From Phytophthora sp. 'mugwort' (lineage: Eukaryota; Oomycota; Peronosporomycetes; Peronosporales; Peronosporaceae): 64,000 bases of DNA. A program made the position numbers and the translations under genes. The stretch spans positions 3,100,001 to 3,164,000 of the forward strand of contig JAUCEF010000001.1 in NCBI GenBank assembly GCA_033558025.1, given 5' to 3'. The stretch's first letter is position 1, and each line of letters begins with the position of its first letter. The notes beneath the pieces are model-generated. The model was not told the origin of the DNA and did no database searches. It saw nothing but the letters and a program-made list of their open reading frames with translations. Positions 1 to 13,691 of the stretch are shown here, piece by piece.

Positions 1-669
1 ATTAGTGAGCCCGAACTTGCAGGGGGTCACTCCAGCCGTGTCCGCTACGACTCCGCGGGCCGCCCATGCTCCAGCTCCGTCTTGCAGCTGTGAGTTCGTC
101 AGCCTCGCGGCTTGTACATCTATTAATGCCTGCAAACACTGCTTGCGCTTGCCACCCGCCGCGTTGCAGTTCCAATTACCCGATCACGTAGCTTCGCTGA
201 AGGAAAAGTCGGTGTGTACACACGGTTCGCGCACTAATCATAATGTCCCATTTCTACACCGACTCATCTACAGGCGCATCCCGACTCCCGCCCGATCCTC
301 GAGCTCATACTGGAGGCAAGTGATTTGATGGCCGTCACGACACCCTCGCCCGCGGCGTCACCTCCGATAACTGCAGGCCTCCGCCTAAAAAAGAAGGCAG
401 CTACCGGTACATGTACTGGTATTGTATTACTCTTTGTATGCTGCCGCTATCGTCACCCCCTTCTGCTCGTCCAAACCCCCGCTTTTGTCCACGTGCGTGC
501 AAAGAAAGTTTCCACGCCCTTCTTTCGACCTGTAAACGAGGGTATACTCAGTCCAAGTCATTTTCGACACACTCATCCCTCGTCGCCAGCAGCTCCGCTG
601 AGCTCGCGCTTGGTCATCATTTGCCAACCGGCGCATACGTCCGCAGGTCGGTCTTCTTCGTCGCCAGCC
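1..669. other. Region upstream of the zinc-finger gene
   Basis: No gene is supported here. Open frames exist on + (5-328 and the stretch 325-669 that is in frame with the zinc-finger gene), but they encode low-complexity Pro/Ser/Arg-rich text with no recognisable domain. C/T-rich runs near 270-310 and 440-480 look like a promoter or 5' untranslated region of the gene that starts at 670. Confidence 0.4.
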
Positions 670-1581
670 ATGCGCACCAAGCAGTCGGCCGAGTTCGAGA
701 AGCAGGAGAGCACGTGGATCTACCTGCTCCACCAACAGGCGCCGCCGCATACACGACTCTCGGCAGAGGCCTCACTCTCGCTGCCCCCGCTCCTTGATGT
801 CGCACCCGATGCCGGGCCCAATGACAGCGCGCTTTTCGGCGAGACATCTTCGACGGCCTCCACGCTGCCCATGCGCGGGATGCTGCTGTCCCCGCCGCCT
901 GCAGGTCCTTCCCCCATGATGCTCTCGAGCCAGGACAAGTCGTGGAGCAGCGGCACCGCGAGCCCACACACGAACAGTTTGTTGACACTATCGCTCCCCC
1001 GTTTGAGTGACCACGGCACTCCAGCGGGGAAATCGCCGCACCACAGCAGTAACAAGCGCGCGTGTTTTCCCAAGAAGTGCGACTTCCCCATGTGCAAGAA
1101 CAGCTCACGCAGTCGCGGCTTCTGCTACAGTCACGGGGGCGGCCGCCGCTGCCGCATGGACGGCTGCAACAACGGCGCCGTCAGCCGCGATCTGTGCAAG
1201 CGCCACGGAGGCGGTCGCCGTTGCCGTATCGCCGGCTGCAAGAGCAGCTCAGAGAGCGGCGGTTTGTGCTACAGTCACGGCGGAGGCCGTCGCTGTAGCC
1301 TCTCGTGGTGTTCAACACGCGCCAAGAAAGGTGGATTCTGCGCCCTGCATCTCACGGGCGATCGGACGCGGCCTACGACGTTCACAACCGACGCAGCTCC
1401 GTCCACTTTAACTTCAACTTCCGAGCGTTCGTCATCGACCCACGTCGTGCATCCGAATGTGGTGGAAACGCTGTTGTCGCTGTCTAAAGACCAGCCTATC
1501 AGCGTTAAGCCAGAGCAAGCGACGACGCCTTCGCCGAACAGTGGGAAGGGCGCGTACGCCATTGCTTCGCTGCTCAACTAG
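670..1581 (+). CDS. WRKY19-like zinc-finger repeat protein
   Basis: Predicted nucleic-acid or protein-binding protein of about 303 aa, probably nuclear. Four tandem fingers of the form C-x4-C-x9-C-x2-H lie at about 1078-1350, joined by nearly invariant GGGRR linkers. This is the array called WRKY19-like in oomycete annotations; no WRKYGQK core is visible. The N-terminal 125 residues and the C-terminal 70 are Ser/Thr/Pro-rich and look disordered. The frame is open back to an ATG at 325, but the extra 115 residues look like translated leader, so I prefer the ATG at 670. The gene ends 216 bp from the convergent giant gene. The finger array is certain; its role as a transcription factor is inferred from the family. 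Confidence 0.75.
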   Translation: MRTKQSAEFEKQESTWIYLLHQQAPPHTRLSAEASLSLPPLLDVAPDAGPNDSALFGETSSTASTLPMRGMLLSPPPAGPSPMMLSSQDKSWSSGTASPHTNSLLTLSLPRLSDHGTPAGKSPHHSSNKRACFPKKCDFPMCKNSSRSRGFCYSHGGGRRCRMDGCNNGAVSRDLCKRHGGGRRCRIAGCKSSSESGGLCYSHGGGRRCSLSWCSTRAKKGGFCALHLTGDRTRPTTFTTDAAPSTLTSTSERSSSTHVVHPNVVETLLSLSKDQPISVKPEQATTPSPNSGKGAYAIASLLN

Positions 1582-1797
1582 GGGCTCGCTCACTCAGTAT
1601 TCGTCATCGTCAAGTCTTGAGCAATGGAGGTTCCAGCCAGCAAGCAGTAGACGGGTCTGCCTCGACCTCTCTGCTAATTGCCATATTTAAGTGCATTTCT
1701 CGTCCCTCGCGCGTCTCTCTGGAGTGCGAGGCAAGTGTTTATTAACCGATCAAAACCTAGCTGACATTGCTCTCTGTAGTTGCACTATGAAGTCCCT

Positions 1798-4700
1798 TCA
1801 ATCGATGCCTGTTCCTTCCGTCCCAGCTGCGTCGCGTGTTCGCTTCGAACGTGTCCAGCTCGTCTCGCCCGTGCTGACGTTGTAGAAATACACGCTCCCA
1901 GCCTCGTCGGCCACTTCTTCCCACATCTCGTCGGTCTCCGCAGCCTGAACAGCTTCGGCTTCCGGTGGCTGGTCAACCAGCAGCTCGAGTAGAATATCGT
2001 CCACCTGCATTTCCAGTGGAGGTCCATCGACTGCCGCGACAACCTGTTGGGTCATACGATTGTAGTAGCACACGTCGCCCGACCGAGCGTCATAGACCTC
2101 ACTCCAGCACGAAGACGCCACCGTCCACTTGCGCGGCTTCCGGCCTTCGTTCTTGGCCGTCACGTTCCACTGGTGCCATTTGGTGGCCTCATGGGTGCGC
2201 AGCTCGCCTTCTTTCGCGAAGCTCAAACCCGGACAGGACCGACAGAAGTACAAGAGTCGAGGTGGAGCCGGGTAATGAATTCGCTTAGGCTGGTCGTCAG
2301 CTTCGTCCTCGCTACCCGAAGCCTCTGGACAGAGATGCACAGTCTCCACTTCACCTTCTCGCTGGGGCGGTACAATCATGACGACATCTTCCAGTAAACT
2401 CAGCAGAGTGCGCAGCTTCTTGACTCCAAAAGTGGCTGGCACGATGGCTTTATGCATCGACTTCTCGTATGCTAAAGGGAAGTCACTGAGCGGCACTCTT
2501 CCGCCGTCGTAGCGACTCACGACCTTGTGCACTTCAAGCTTGAGGATAGTAAACTGCTGGGCCAACGCTACGTCCGACAGGATCCGCTCGAGTACAGCCT
2601 CTTTCGGTTCATGACTAAGCTCCAGTGCCGCGTCACTTGTCGACGTCTCGCTATCCTTGTCTTGATCATCACCAGCTTTGAACGACGCGGTCTGAGCGGG
2701 TTTAAGCCCCGCCCGCGGACGCGTGATGTTGTATTTGGCCATGGGCTCGCTCTCGGCTCGATCGAGGGAGTCGAGGTCGTCCAGCACCTTGCGTAGCCTC
2801 ACACGAGTCTCCTGCAGCCTCGTCATGGTGTTTTGTGCTGCTTCTGCCTTCGCACAGGCTTCTTGAGCAGCTTGGAGGACCTGCTGCTCCGTAATTCGTT
2901 CAGCAGCCAGTTCGTCACGCATCCGGAGCAGCATCAACCGCTGAGCATGAACGCGCTGCACCGTCGGAGCGATTTCAGCAGCCTTGGAGGCATATTGATA
3001 CGCAGCACGCACCCAGACACAGGTAGCTGCTAGTGCTGGAGAGACAGTATACAGTTGGAAGTTGCCTGGTCGAAGACGCGGGTGGTGGATCACATTGGTA
3101 AGTGAAAGCAGTCGAGCACGGCGAACCCCCTCAGCGAACGAGTAAACGTCAAAGAGTGGCAAGAGGTACAGCGCCTTGACGGCGTATCTGTGGATCAAGC
3201 CCTCGCGGTCGCCTAGGACGACGTTTTCATCGCTATTAGAGAGCAAACGTAATATATCTTCTCGAGGCGGGAACTCTAGCGGTTCAGACGGAGGCTTTAG
3301 TGTACATTTGTCCCCCAACTGGAGCTTCTGCTTGTCGTACTTGGCCAGCTTCTCACGTCGCTCATTCTCTTCGAGATTTAACTGGAAGTTGGACGTAAAG
3401 TTAAGTAACACGCAGAAAGCTTTCAGTATAGACATGAACGTGTCGTCCAGCTTGGTCGACCGGAGCCGATACCAGTCCATAGGCTCCAACGCGTGCAGAC
3501 CGTCGACTGCTTGTCGGTATTTACGCTCCAATTGCTGCCGATCCTGCTTCCAGAACTGCTCAACTTTGGCCTGCATGGCTTCTTCCTGCGCCTCGGCTTC
3601 ACGTAATTCATCAGCCATCATGGCGACATGCGCTTTGATTTCTCGCATCTTACGCGCACACACTTCCTGTTCATTACGCAGCGTCTCCAACACGGGTTCC
3701 TGCTCTTCAATCGCTTTGACGACGGCAACGTGCTCACTGGAGGTCTTGTCCAGCACTTCAGCGCCCACCATGACGCTTTGTGTCTTTGCGAGCAGGTGAA
3801 CGACAGCTTGGACAAAGGCATCTGCAGGGTCGACACCTTCCGGTAAAGTCGGCAACTGCCGCGCGATCATCACAGCGTACGGCGTACGGAACTTATTGGG
3901 CAACAAGTCAAGCTCGAGCTCGCCCGTGCCGTTGTCACGATGCAGGACGCCAAAATACTGCACAAACGTCGCTGTCGCCAGCTGTGAGCTGGGTTTGCTA
4001 CGCCACAGTTTGCGTTCGCCATGTTCCCAGTGCCCTAGCCGTTCCAACGGCTCGCTCTTGCCGCCCAATGTGCCGTCGCCATCAGCGTTTCGAGAAATGT
4101 ACACCCCGTCGCCGTGCATCTCGTCGTCTTCGAACGGGCCTTCATACCTGTCTCCATTCGGAAACACGAGTATGCCACGGCCATGTCGTCTCGTGCATCG
4201 CATTTCACCTGCATAGTGGCGTCCGTCAGCAAACTCCACGGCGCCGGGACTGTCCAGGAAGCCGTCGCAAAAGTCGCCCGTGATACGATCACCATTGGCG
4301 AGAGTACGCACGCCATGGCCGTGCCACAGCCCACGGCGGAAGAAGCCGTCATAGCGAGAACCATCGGACAGGACGAGCTCACCAGGCCCATGATGCCGAT
4401 CGTGTGCCCAATACCCTTCGTACAGCTCGCCGTTGTCCATCCGTTCGATGCCGTAGCCGTGACGTTGGCCGTCCTTCCACTCGCCGACGTATTCGCCATG
4501 AGCAAACGCCAGTCGGATGTGTAGCGTGCCTAGCCCATGGAACTTGCCACGTCGGACAGAACCTTCGTAGACGTGTGTCGCTGGACACGAAGTCACGCGG
4601 AAGTGTGCGCCACTGGCTGTGAATGGTGAGAAGAAATTGTCGACACCTTCACCTTCCCAAATGACGCCGTCGCGGCACGTAAATTTCCCCCAGTGTTTGC

Positions 4701-7700
4701 GTGTCAGCTTTCGCGTTTGACGTGGCGGGTCAGGCTCGGCACCAGCACTGGAGATGTGAGGTTTCGTGGCGCTGGCATGAACATCCTCGACCCAGGGTCC
4801 TTCGTACATGGAGCCGTCGTTAAACTCGATCACCACGTGACCTTGAATTCTTCCGTCCTGGAACGAACACTCCAAGCGGACGTACGTGTGTGGCAGCTCA
4901 CGCAGCTGGGGTTTCTGGTCATTTCGTGGTCGTCGAGGCTTTCGCGTTGCAAGTACTTCGCTGGCTTCAGTGCTCACAGCTACGTCGTTTCCAGGTGCGT
5001 CTGTACTCTCTGTCATCTCTGTTCTTGTATTGAGGCTGGCCGTTGTCTCGGATGTTGCTTGACCAGCTGAAGTCGTGCTAGTTCTACCTTCAACAGCGGG
5101 AGAACCGTCTGGCAGCTTCTTGACGTCGTCACGGAGATACTCGGCATCTGCAGCCTTGCCAGTCAAGAAGCGCTCATGCAGTGCGAGGTCGTGATTCGAG
5201 ATATGAAGCGAGTGCAAGGGCATCTTCAGTTCGTCACCAGCAGCTACGGCCTTGACTGCCTCCCGTGCAGCTTTCGCGTCCGCCAGTGCGAGCTGCACGC
5301 GCGTCATTTTCGCTCGCGCCATCGCCTCCTTCTCGGTGCGTTCCCGACGATACACAACGTGTGCCTGTTCCTGTCGCAGTTTGCCCAGTAAGAAGGCCTC
5401 GTCACCTTCATCGCGTTGCTGTCGCAGCTTTTGACGCTCTGCTACATGCAGCAATTGCAGACGTCGTAGCTCGTCTTGCAGTAACTCGAGTTGTTTCGTC
5501 CGCGCCGCGATCATGGCGTCCCAGGCATTCAGCAGCTCTACTTGGTGGTCCATGCGTTCCAACAACGTGCGTAGATCGTCTTGGTACTGCATCAGAAGGA
5601 TGCGATGCGTCTCCAAGACGTCGGAGCCTTGCTGGTGTGTCTCCTGTACGAGTGCACGCAGTCGCAGTGTGCGAATGAGTTGATGTATGAACGGTACGAA
5701 GGCTTTCTCGATGGCACCCAGTCGCTCCAGCTCCTTGTCCATCCTAGCGATCCGTTCCTCGGACGATACGATTAAAGCTGCCAGCTTTTCCTCAACCTGT
5801 GTCAGTGAGACTTCCGCTTTTTTCCTCTCACGTTTAAGCGACTGTTTCTGCCATTCTTCCCCGCCGCTAGCTTTGATACGTTTCGTCTTGAGTGCAATAT
5901 AGTCTTGTAACTCGCTCTGTTCATGACGCAAGACATCAAGCTGCGTGTTTGTCTCTATCCGGAAGGCTTCCAGATCCTGTTCCAACACATGAATCATGTC
6001 CAGGACAGCATTACGTCGTCCTATATTCACCTCTGTGGACTCAAAATCGACGCCGTACAGCGGTGGTAGAGGTTCCATTCGGTTCTCGCGATCACGTCGC
6101 TCTAGCATGTCAAGCTTGGCCAAGTTTCGCTCTTGAAGACTTTGACCACGAGCCAGCCAGAGCTTCACTGCGTCCTGACACTTGCTTTCCAAGTACATTT
6201 CTTCCTCCATCTGAGCTTGTTCTCTTTCAACACGTTCGTATTCCTCACGAGGACGTGATAATGCTACCACGGAGGAGTGACGACGTACGGGAGCACGTCC
6301 AGGGACGACATGCCGTCGAGACTTGCGGAAGCAATACTGTCGTGATAACTGGAAAATCTGTACGAACAACTCGCTCGCTTTCTCTTCAGGTGTCAAATGC
6401 TTCACGGTTGAGTTCCAGAGATGATACCGAAGCGCTCGTTCCGAAGCGCAAACGTGGGCGCAAGAGCGGAAGGGACAAATGAGCGGGACTGCGTGGCTCC
6501 GACTGATGTGCTCGCCGACGTCTTCAAGTGAGCGGAACCCGGCGGTCTGACACACGGTACAGGTCAATTTCATTCGAAGTTGCTGCGCTGCCGTGTCTTC
6601 CGACCCCATGTCAGTTCTCTCTCGTGTTTCGAGTGGCGTCGTGTCAATTGGCGGGCGTTGAAGCCGCACAGCAGTCAAATAGCTCACGTCGGTCAAATCT
6701 GAAGGCATTTCCACGTAAACGCTAGCGAGACCGACGCCCTGAACGTTTTGAGCAGCGATACGGACACGCATCGAGCGCGCGCACTCTGGAAGAATTGGCC
6801 AAAGCGTTGTTTGGGTCGGTACACGCTCGTTTACGTCCCCAGAAGGTACTAGCGAAGTGTCAGTACGAATCTGTGAAAGATGCTGACAATCTATTGAACT
6901 GGTACTGGCCGACACAATGGCTCTGCCTGTTAGAGCCTCAGTCTCGCTGTCATCCTTCCATTCGACAATAAATTGTGTGATGGGGGCGCCATTATCCACT
7001 GGAGCTTCCCACAGCACGTCCACCGCTTTGCCTGCTCGCCATCGTCGGAAAGGTATGGCATCTATGGCTGCTTTCTGCTTCGCTGCAGCGGTGATCTCGG
7101 CCACAGTTAACTTGCTACAGTCTTGAAGTGTACATTGTGTGTTTGGACTCTCTACGAGTTTGATGGTCTCACACTTGCCGTCCTCGGTGTACAACACTCT
7201 CGCTGTGCACGTATCGTACGGATCCACGGCTTCAACTCGTGCTTCGTACCAGTTTTCGTCCTCAAGCTCTACCTCAACAAAGCAATTAACACAGAGAAAC
7301 TCCAGTGGAGACTTTGGCGTGGCCACGACCTGTACTTCGACTACACCGTCCGGCTTTTGCTGCTGTAGGACGTGGAGTGCCTGGCCTTGAGCTACAAGCT
7401 CGGCACGCTCTTTGGTAGCTTGTGCATTCCCACGACCTTCTTCTTGAAGCAATCGAGCTTCTTCCCGGTCGCGCCAAGCGATTTCACGCTCGAATCGAGC
7501 AAGAAACACGATCGTTTTCTCCTCGAGCACGCTCAGCTCGGCGTGTCTCTTTGCGTAACCTCGAGGACCTTCTCGTGAGCGCTCTGCGTTCCACATACCT
7601 TGATGTTCCAGTAGCTGAGCCTCCAGTCTTTCTTCCCGTTCTTGTGCTTTAAGCGCCTTCACAATCTGCAAACTCTTGAAACGAGCCTCGATCGAGTTGC

Positions 7701-10700
7701 GCTCGAGCCAATTCCACTTCGTGACGACCCGAGCCAGAGCCCTGGCTGCAACATTTCTTGCTGTCTTCTCTGGATGAACTTGACCAGTCAAGAAATGCGC
7801 TACACCCCAGCCGTGAGGCACCCGTGCGGTGCGGAACTTCTGGGCACGCGTCTGTTCCTCAGTATCCCACACGGCTACTTGACGTTCTTGGAAGACGCCA
7901 TGGACAAGTGCCCAGCCTTCGGAAGCACAGCACGAGCAGTGCGCGAGCTGAGGGAAGTAATGTTCCCGAGCTGTCGCATGTTCTTCCTCGAAACTCTTGA
8001 CGAACTGAGCGCCGCCGATGAATGCTGCTATGTGAGCCTGTCCACGCTTGGCCAGACGCTTAGCGACGGTCACATTTGTTGCTCGCTGCACCCAGCGCCA
8101 AGGATAAAGCAGCAGTCGATCAAGAAAACGGGTGTACGGCGCCGGCACGAGCCCTAGGCCATCATTTACGACAGTGTCTTTGTATTCCACGGGCGTGAGT
8201 CTCACTAGCATTTGCTCCAGTTCACGGCGTCGAGCAATGACCCGCTGGACGCGGTTGATCACCTTTTGGAGACCTAAAGGTTTGTCTGGAAGGCCACGAG
8301 GGACGTCCATCGGCCGGACGAGTTGCAGCATCACAAGCAGTCGAGCCACGCGCGTGTTGGCACAACGCAGCGTCTTGAGAACGCCTAGTAACGCTTGTTG
8401 CCGTCTGGCCGCGTTCACGCCCTGCAACTCGAGCTCGCGTTGGTACTGCGTGCGAGCAAAATACACTCGTGCCAGACACTGAATGACTCGAGCTGCACAG
8501 TAGCGTTTGGACTCGTCGGCGATGGACGCGGCGTACGTCTCGAGCTCTTGTCGCCATTTCGCGCTGATCTTGCCGTCAGGACCAGCGACGCTGAGCGCGG
8601 ACGCAGCAGAGAACGCCAGCTCTGGCACGCCGTGTAGAACACGTTTCGCAGGCTCGAGCTTGGTCGCCGGGAGGAGCATGGGGAAGAACTCGAGCTCGCC
8701 GTCCAAGTCCATTTTGACCTGCGCCACGCCGTCGGCTACGCTCAACACGAACGCCGTCTCTCCACAGCGCGGGTGACCGGGCAACACGACCCGTACGGCA
8801 CCGCCACGGTCGATACGCTCTTCGTCGCGTCGCTTTTCATCTGCTGTGCTTGTTACAAGCCGCTCAAAGTCGCCGAGATACCGTTGAGCAGCCTGTGACT
8901 TGCTCTGTAGACGCGTAAAGTTAAACGTTTGACGTCGCGGCTTAGCAGCAGCTTGAGTTTGATCCTGAGCTTCGAGTTGCTGTGCTGCGTTGGCGTCCAC
9001 CTTGTTCTTGACGACATGGAAAAAGGCTCGCAGCTCGTCGAAATCCTCGCGAACCTCACGGAACACGGACCGAATGTCGGTGAGGAAAGTGACGGGGTCA
9101 AGGCCAAAGAATGCGAGGAAGCTGCGGAGACCACGCTGCATCGGACGGGTTGGCGCGCCGAGCTTACGCAGCACTTTGCCTTCAACTGCTCGTCGTGTCA
9201 GCACTTCCATGCGTGTGATGTAGCTACGTCTCAGAGCAGCAGTGCGTCTGCGTGCAATACGGCCACGGTACATAGCTTGCACGTGGGAAGCACAGCGGAT
9301 TTTTACCAACAGGTCCTTCTGTGATGCGAACCACCGGCGTGTTAAGTAGCCACGGATATGACGTTGAATGGTGACGGCCGCCAGGTTCTTGGTGCGTTCC
9401 AGACGCTCCCGCTCCACTTGTCTGCGTCTTGCCTGGACGCGCACAAGCTCTTGCATTTCAGCTTCTTGCTGCTTCCGGAGAAGAAATCTGGCACGACGGA
9501 TCTCCTCAAACAAGTGCCGAGCTGCGACGCCACGCCACCGACGCTGCAGTACAACGACCATATGCAGTTCACGCTCCACTTGCCGCATCCGGGTCTCCTC
9601 AGCAGCCATGACATCTCGCTCACGTTCTGCTCGCAGATATTCCCGAAGCCGTGCCTTTCGCATCGCGGCAAGCAGGAGCGCGCGGCTTAACCGGCCACGC
9701 CACGCGTTCTGGATCAGGACGGCGGCCCATACCTGGTAGAAGTACTGGTTCTCGACGTGCCGTCGAGTTACCACACCTCGCCAGTATGCCTGCAGCGTCG
9801 TGGCCATGCAATGTACGTGCTGTATCTCACGCACACGAGCGACCCACGTCGTGAACGTGAAGGCCACGTGCGCGTTCGTCATCAGGACACGCACCCGGTC
9901 GCGGCAATGTCTCGCGTACTGCGTATGAGCTGCCCACGCCGTGAAGACGCGCAGTTGAGTGCCGTTCAAGAAGAACGCCAACGCGCGACGTTGCCGGCTG
10001 CGTAGCTCGCTCTGTTCTTGCGTGAATTCATGCCACGTCCTCACGGCTTTTGCAGCATTTGTCATCCGGAGTCGAGCTGCAACACGTTCAGAGACAGCTC
10101 GGAGCGCCACGAGACCGTCGTGGTGTGTACGCCAACGCAGCCAGCATTTCGTCACGATATTGCTAGAGAACCTCGCAAAGGCTCTGCGTTTGGCCCGCTG
10201 CTCCCGTACCAAGTCCATCCAAGCATTCCAGACCAGTAACTTGTCCCGATGGAAGAGTTTACCTGCTAGACGACGGTACTTTTCTCGTAGCTGGCGTTCA
10301 CGTTGCGCGTTTTGATGCCACTGGCGAAAGGCCCAATGGGTCAAGTTCTACACACACACACACGAAGGTTTTGGATGAGTTAGAGGCGACACAAGAGCGC
10401 AGTAAGGGAGAGTCCGTACCCCACAGACGATGGACATGGTCGCCTTGAGTAAGAAGAGCTGCTGGGCGCGTACAAACTCGAGCCAAAGACTCCAGATTAA
10501 ACGCTTCGCCGCCATGTTCGCCCGAGTCTACGATACCACACGGAAATGTTAGACAACGCCAGCGTTTTTTAACGCTAAGAAGACGAAGACGTACGCTGCC
10601 TTCCAGCTGCTGTGTCGAATTGTGAGTCTCCAGTGCGACCGTGTTCAAGAACACTTTACTGACCAGCTCTCGACGGCGTTTCTCCTGTGCTGTCAGTCGT

Positions 10701-13691
10701 CGCCATGCCTCAACCACGCGTGGCAACGCTTGGCATTTCCAGAATGCTAGCGCTCTCTTCGCTCGAGTTCGTTTGTGTACGACAACCTGCCTCCACGCAC
10801 GAAAAAGAGCTGGTAAACGGCGTTCTCCCCAGAAATTGAGCGCCTTTGCTGCCTTCACGGCGGCTACAGCTCGTTTCTGCTCGCGTTTCTTCTCCAGATA
10901 GAGAGATTTCCACGTAGTAAACATCTTGAGTTCCGCGTGGTTGGTCCAGTAGCTCTGTGCGCGTCGGACGCGACGATCGTGTCGCCGTTTGCGCCACTGG
11001 TACTGGATCAACACGACGGCGTTCGTGCCCTTCCGTCGGGTCAAACTGTAGAGCATTCGGCACTGGTATCCTCGATAGACACGTTGAATGTCCAGTGCGG
11101 CACAGAACTGTCTCCAGACGCGGTTCTGCTGCTCACTCTGCTTCTCACGAGCACGGTATCGTACACGGAAGCGAGCTTGGAGTAACGTTGCGAGCGCGAT
11201 GCCTTTGGCCGAGTATTCAAGCATCTTCTCTCGTCTCTGAGCTTTTCTGGCGGAGTCTGGATCAGATGCAGCGAGCCCTTTAAAGGCCTCGTCAGCGTCA
11301 ACAATCACTTCAAGCCCGTACGGATTATCTGGACGACTGTCAAGTAGCTTGTAGAGGTCAGAGACGTGAAGAGAAGAACACTGGAACACGTTGACGTCGC
11401 GTAAGAAGCGACATTTGGTCCAGATCGCAGCAAGACCTGCAGGTTTGATGCCTTCGCTGTGCGATAAGTCCAGTACTTGCAGCTGACGGAGCCGGTCGCC
11501 AAGAATACGGCAGCTTGTGTCGTTAAGCTTGTCCCGTGGGTGACGACGTAGCTCCAAGTGTGTAAGATTCCCAGGTAGACTGTGAAACCCGCGACTAGAG
11601 ATCTGCTCGCATCCAGACAGATAGAGTTCTTGGAGTGACTGCATGACGATTAACGGGTAGAGTGCGAGGTCATCCACGTCTCGGCAGTCTCGAAGATCAA
11701 GCACCCGTAAGCTCTTGTTGTAATTTGCCAATTGTGTCACTATGGCTCGTGATACAGTCGACTGACCAGCAAGCCGTAGCTCAGTTAAAGACCGAGCAGC
11801 TTTGACAAGTCGGACGAGGATAGAGCCAGGAATGGCTCCAACGCGAGATAAATCTAAGGACGTAAGTGAGCTAACACATGTGCCGATCACTGCGAGCAGC
11901 GTCTTGTCTTGAACGTTGGGGCAGTTTGACAGCGTCAGTACTTGAAGTGGCTTGAAGCTGATGGAGTTTGACTCGGATAATCCGGTACTGTTAATGCTGA
12001 TGCCGTCCGTACGGAAAAACTTGTCGAAACCTGAGTCTGTGATGCCCACACAGCCAGAGACAGCAAGCACTTGAAGCTTCAAGAGTCCAGCCAGAGCTAA
12101 CAGTCCCTTGTCAGTGAGATTGATACACCCAGAAGCATCGAGACTTTGAAGCAATGGACACGCTGTAGCGATCCAAGAACAACTCAAGTCTGTTAACGAC
12201 GTACATCCAGAGATATCGAGGTTGGTCAGTTTAAGGTACGTGCTGACGGTACGTTTCCCAAAGACACTGTACACGGAACAAAGTGACTCGAACGAGGCAT
12301 CGGTAACGTCTACACAATAGCTCACGTTCAATTCTTCTAGTAATCGAGGCTGACTCGAGAAGAATTTCTTGACAGAGACGTCAGTGACTTTGTGACATTG
12401 TCGGAGGGACAGAGTCCTTAATTTTAATCCGTGTGTCTTCAATAATTGTACCATTGATACGTCCGAGACGAAGACACAACGATCGAGACGGAGTCTTTCC
12501 AGTCGCTTGACTTTTTTTAATACGAGAAGAACACCCGCATCAGTCAGATACTCACAACCTGTGAGATTCAAGCTGGATAAACGTGTCAAAGCCTCGGCAA
12601 CAGATCCAACAAGGTCGTCCGTGACTGAGTCATTGTCAGTAAGTGACAAGTCAGTCAAAGACGGACACGTGCGTGCTATGGCGTGGAAAGCTGCTTTCTA
12701 CAACAAGAAACAAGCCTCCAGAGACGGCTTGAGGTTAGTTTCAGCGAGTTATCCTCAAATAAGATACGTGGATGTACTCACAGGTACGTTTTCACATTTG
12801 TTCAGTACGATACGCTGCAGCCTCGAACAGTTTTCCAGTAAAGTTGTAAAATCTGCGAAAAAAAGAACACACAAAAATCCAAGTAAGTAGTAGATAATTA
12901 GTCGTGCACAACGGCTTGGACAGCCACCTTTTGACCGTGTAAGCGTGGTCAAACCACTTAAATCCAGATCAATGCATCGTCGAGAGAGTTTGGTGGCAAT
13001 CTGCTGAAATACTGAACTATCTGCAGTACAAAACGGGGTCCAGTCACTCAAATCCACTTTCGCTAGTGGTTTATCCGAATTCTGCTCGTAGAAAAGCTGG
13101 TCTGGCAGCATAATATCATCAGTAGCAGTCGTAATTCGACCAGAGTGCTGGTTGTCATGCCGACAAGGCGACTCAAACGTAGCACCAACAGCTTTCCTAT
13201 TAACAAAAAGATGCCAACCAATTAGTGACGCAAACTAGCGCGTTACAAACCTTTACGTACCCTTTACACTCTGCTAGTAATTGGTCCATGACAGCTTTGG
13301 CTTTGGTTGTCGAACTCAGGATCAGAGGCAAAGAGACCGTTGTCTCGCGTGCTAAAGTGTCCGTGACCATCACGTCCACCTCTAATGATCGCGGCCGTCT
13401 CGACTGATTCTTTCCCGTTTTCGTCGCTCTGCCTTCGTGGGGAAACACCGACACGCGCTTGTCTCGGAACATGAGTAAATCGTCATCCGGGACGCGTTTG
13501 GCAGCTCCTGCACCAGGTACTGCCGGTTTATCGACTGGAGCTTTAAGCCACGACTCGAACTGGGACAATTCTTGACCATGTAAGATTGAATCTTGTGTAA
13601 AAGTTGGGAGTCTCGGACCATGTGGAGTGGCTTTCTTCTTTGAAGGGCGTTCATTGAGCACTTGCAAGTCGAGAGCATGGCGCTTGGCCAT
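1798..13691 (-). CDS. Giant LRR-SFI1/IQ-FN3-MORN-WW protein (5 exons)
   Basis: I join five exons: 13691-13261, 13196-12928, 12852-12782, 12697 to about 10640, and 10347-1798. All splices keep the frame, giving about 3,792 aa. The long ORFs starting at 12658 and 10344 begin with TTG just inside exons, so they are not separate genes. Domains in order: F-box-type leucine-rich repeats (about 12.9-11.3 kb), an IQ motif, SFI1-like W-repeats (10.95-9.9 kb), at least five more IQ motifs (9.8-9.2 kb) and one near 8.5 kb, an SH3/Tudor-like barrel (7.3-7.1 kb), fibronectin III (7.07-6.7 kb), C2H2 fingers, long coiled coils (6.3-5.2 kb), about ten MORN repeats (4.9-4.1 kb), more coiled coil, a C2H2 finger (about 2.2 kb) and two WW-type domains at the C-terminus. 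SFI1 and IQ repeats bind centrin and calmodulin in known families, so a basal-body, centrosomal or flagellar scaffold is plausible. That role is inference. Confidence 0.75.
10348..10639 (-). other. Intron 4 of the giant gene, donor uncertain
   Basis: The 3' end is clear: a (GT)n tract followed by TAG at 10350-10348, after which the frame is open for 8.5 kb. The donor is less clear. A GT at 10639-10638 (GTCGCA) keeps phase 0. It also gives the Phe-to-Trp spacing of 13 seen in the preceding SFI1-like repeat. A GTCAGT a little further upstream in the gene also keeps phase. A GTACGG at 10419 would give the usual 72-bp intron but the wrong phase. Confidence 0.5.

Noticed and set aside
5..328. A 107-aa protein at the window start
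   Set aside because: No domain, composition like a leader region, and it overlaps the probable promoter of the zinc-finger gene.
617..1108. Minus-strand frames over the zinc-finger gene
   Set aside because: They only mirror the G+C-rich codon bias of the real gene on the plus strand.
1798..10344. A separate 2,848-aa gene starting at 10344
   Set aside because: The first codon is TTG and lies directly behind a (GT)n-TAG acceptor. The first residues continue the SFI1-like repeats of the upstream ORF, so this is an exon.
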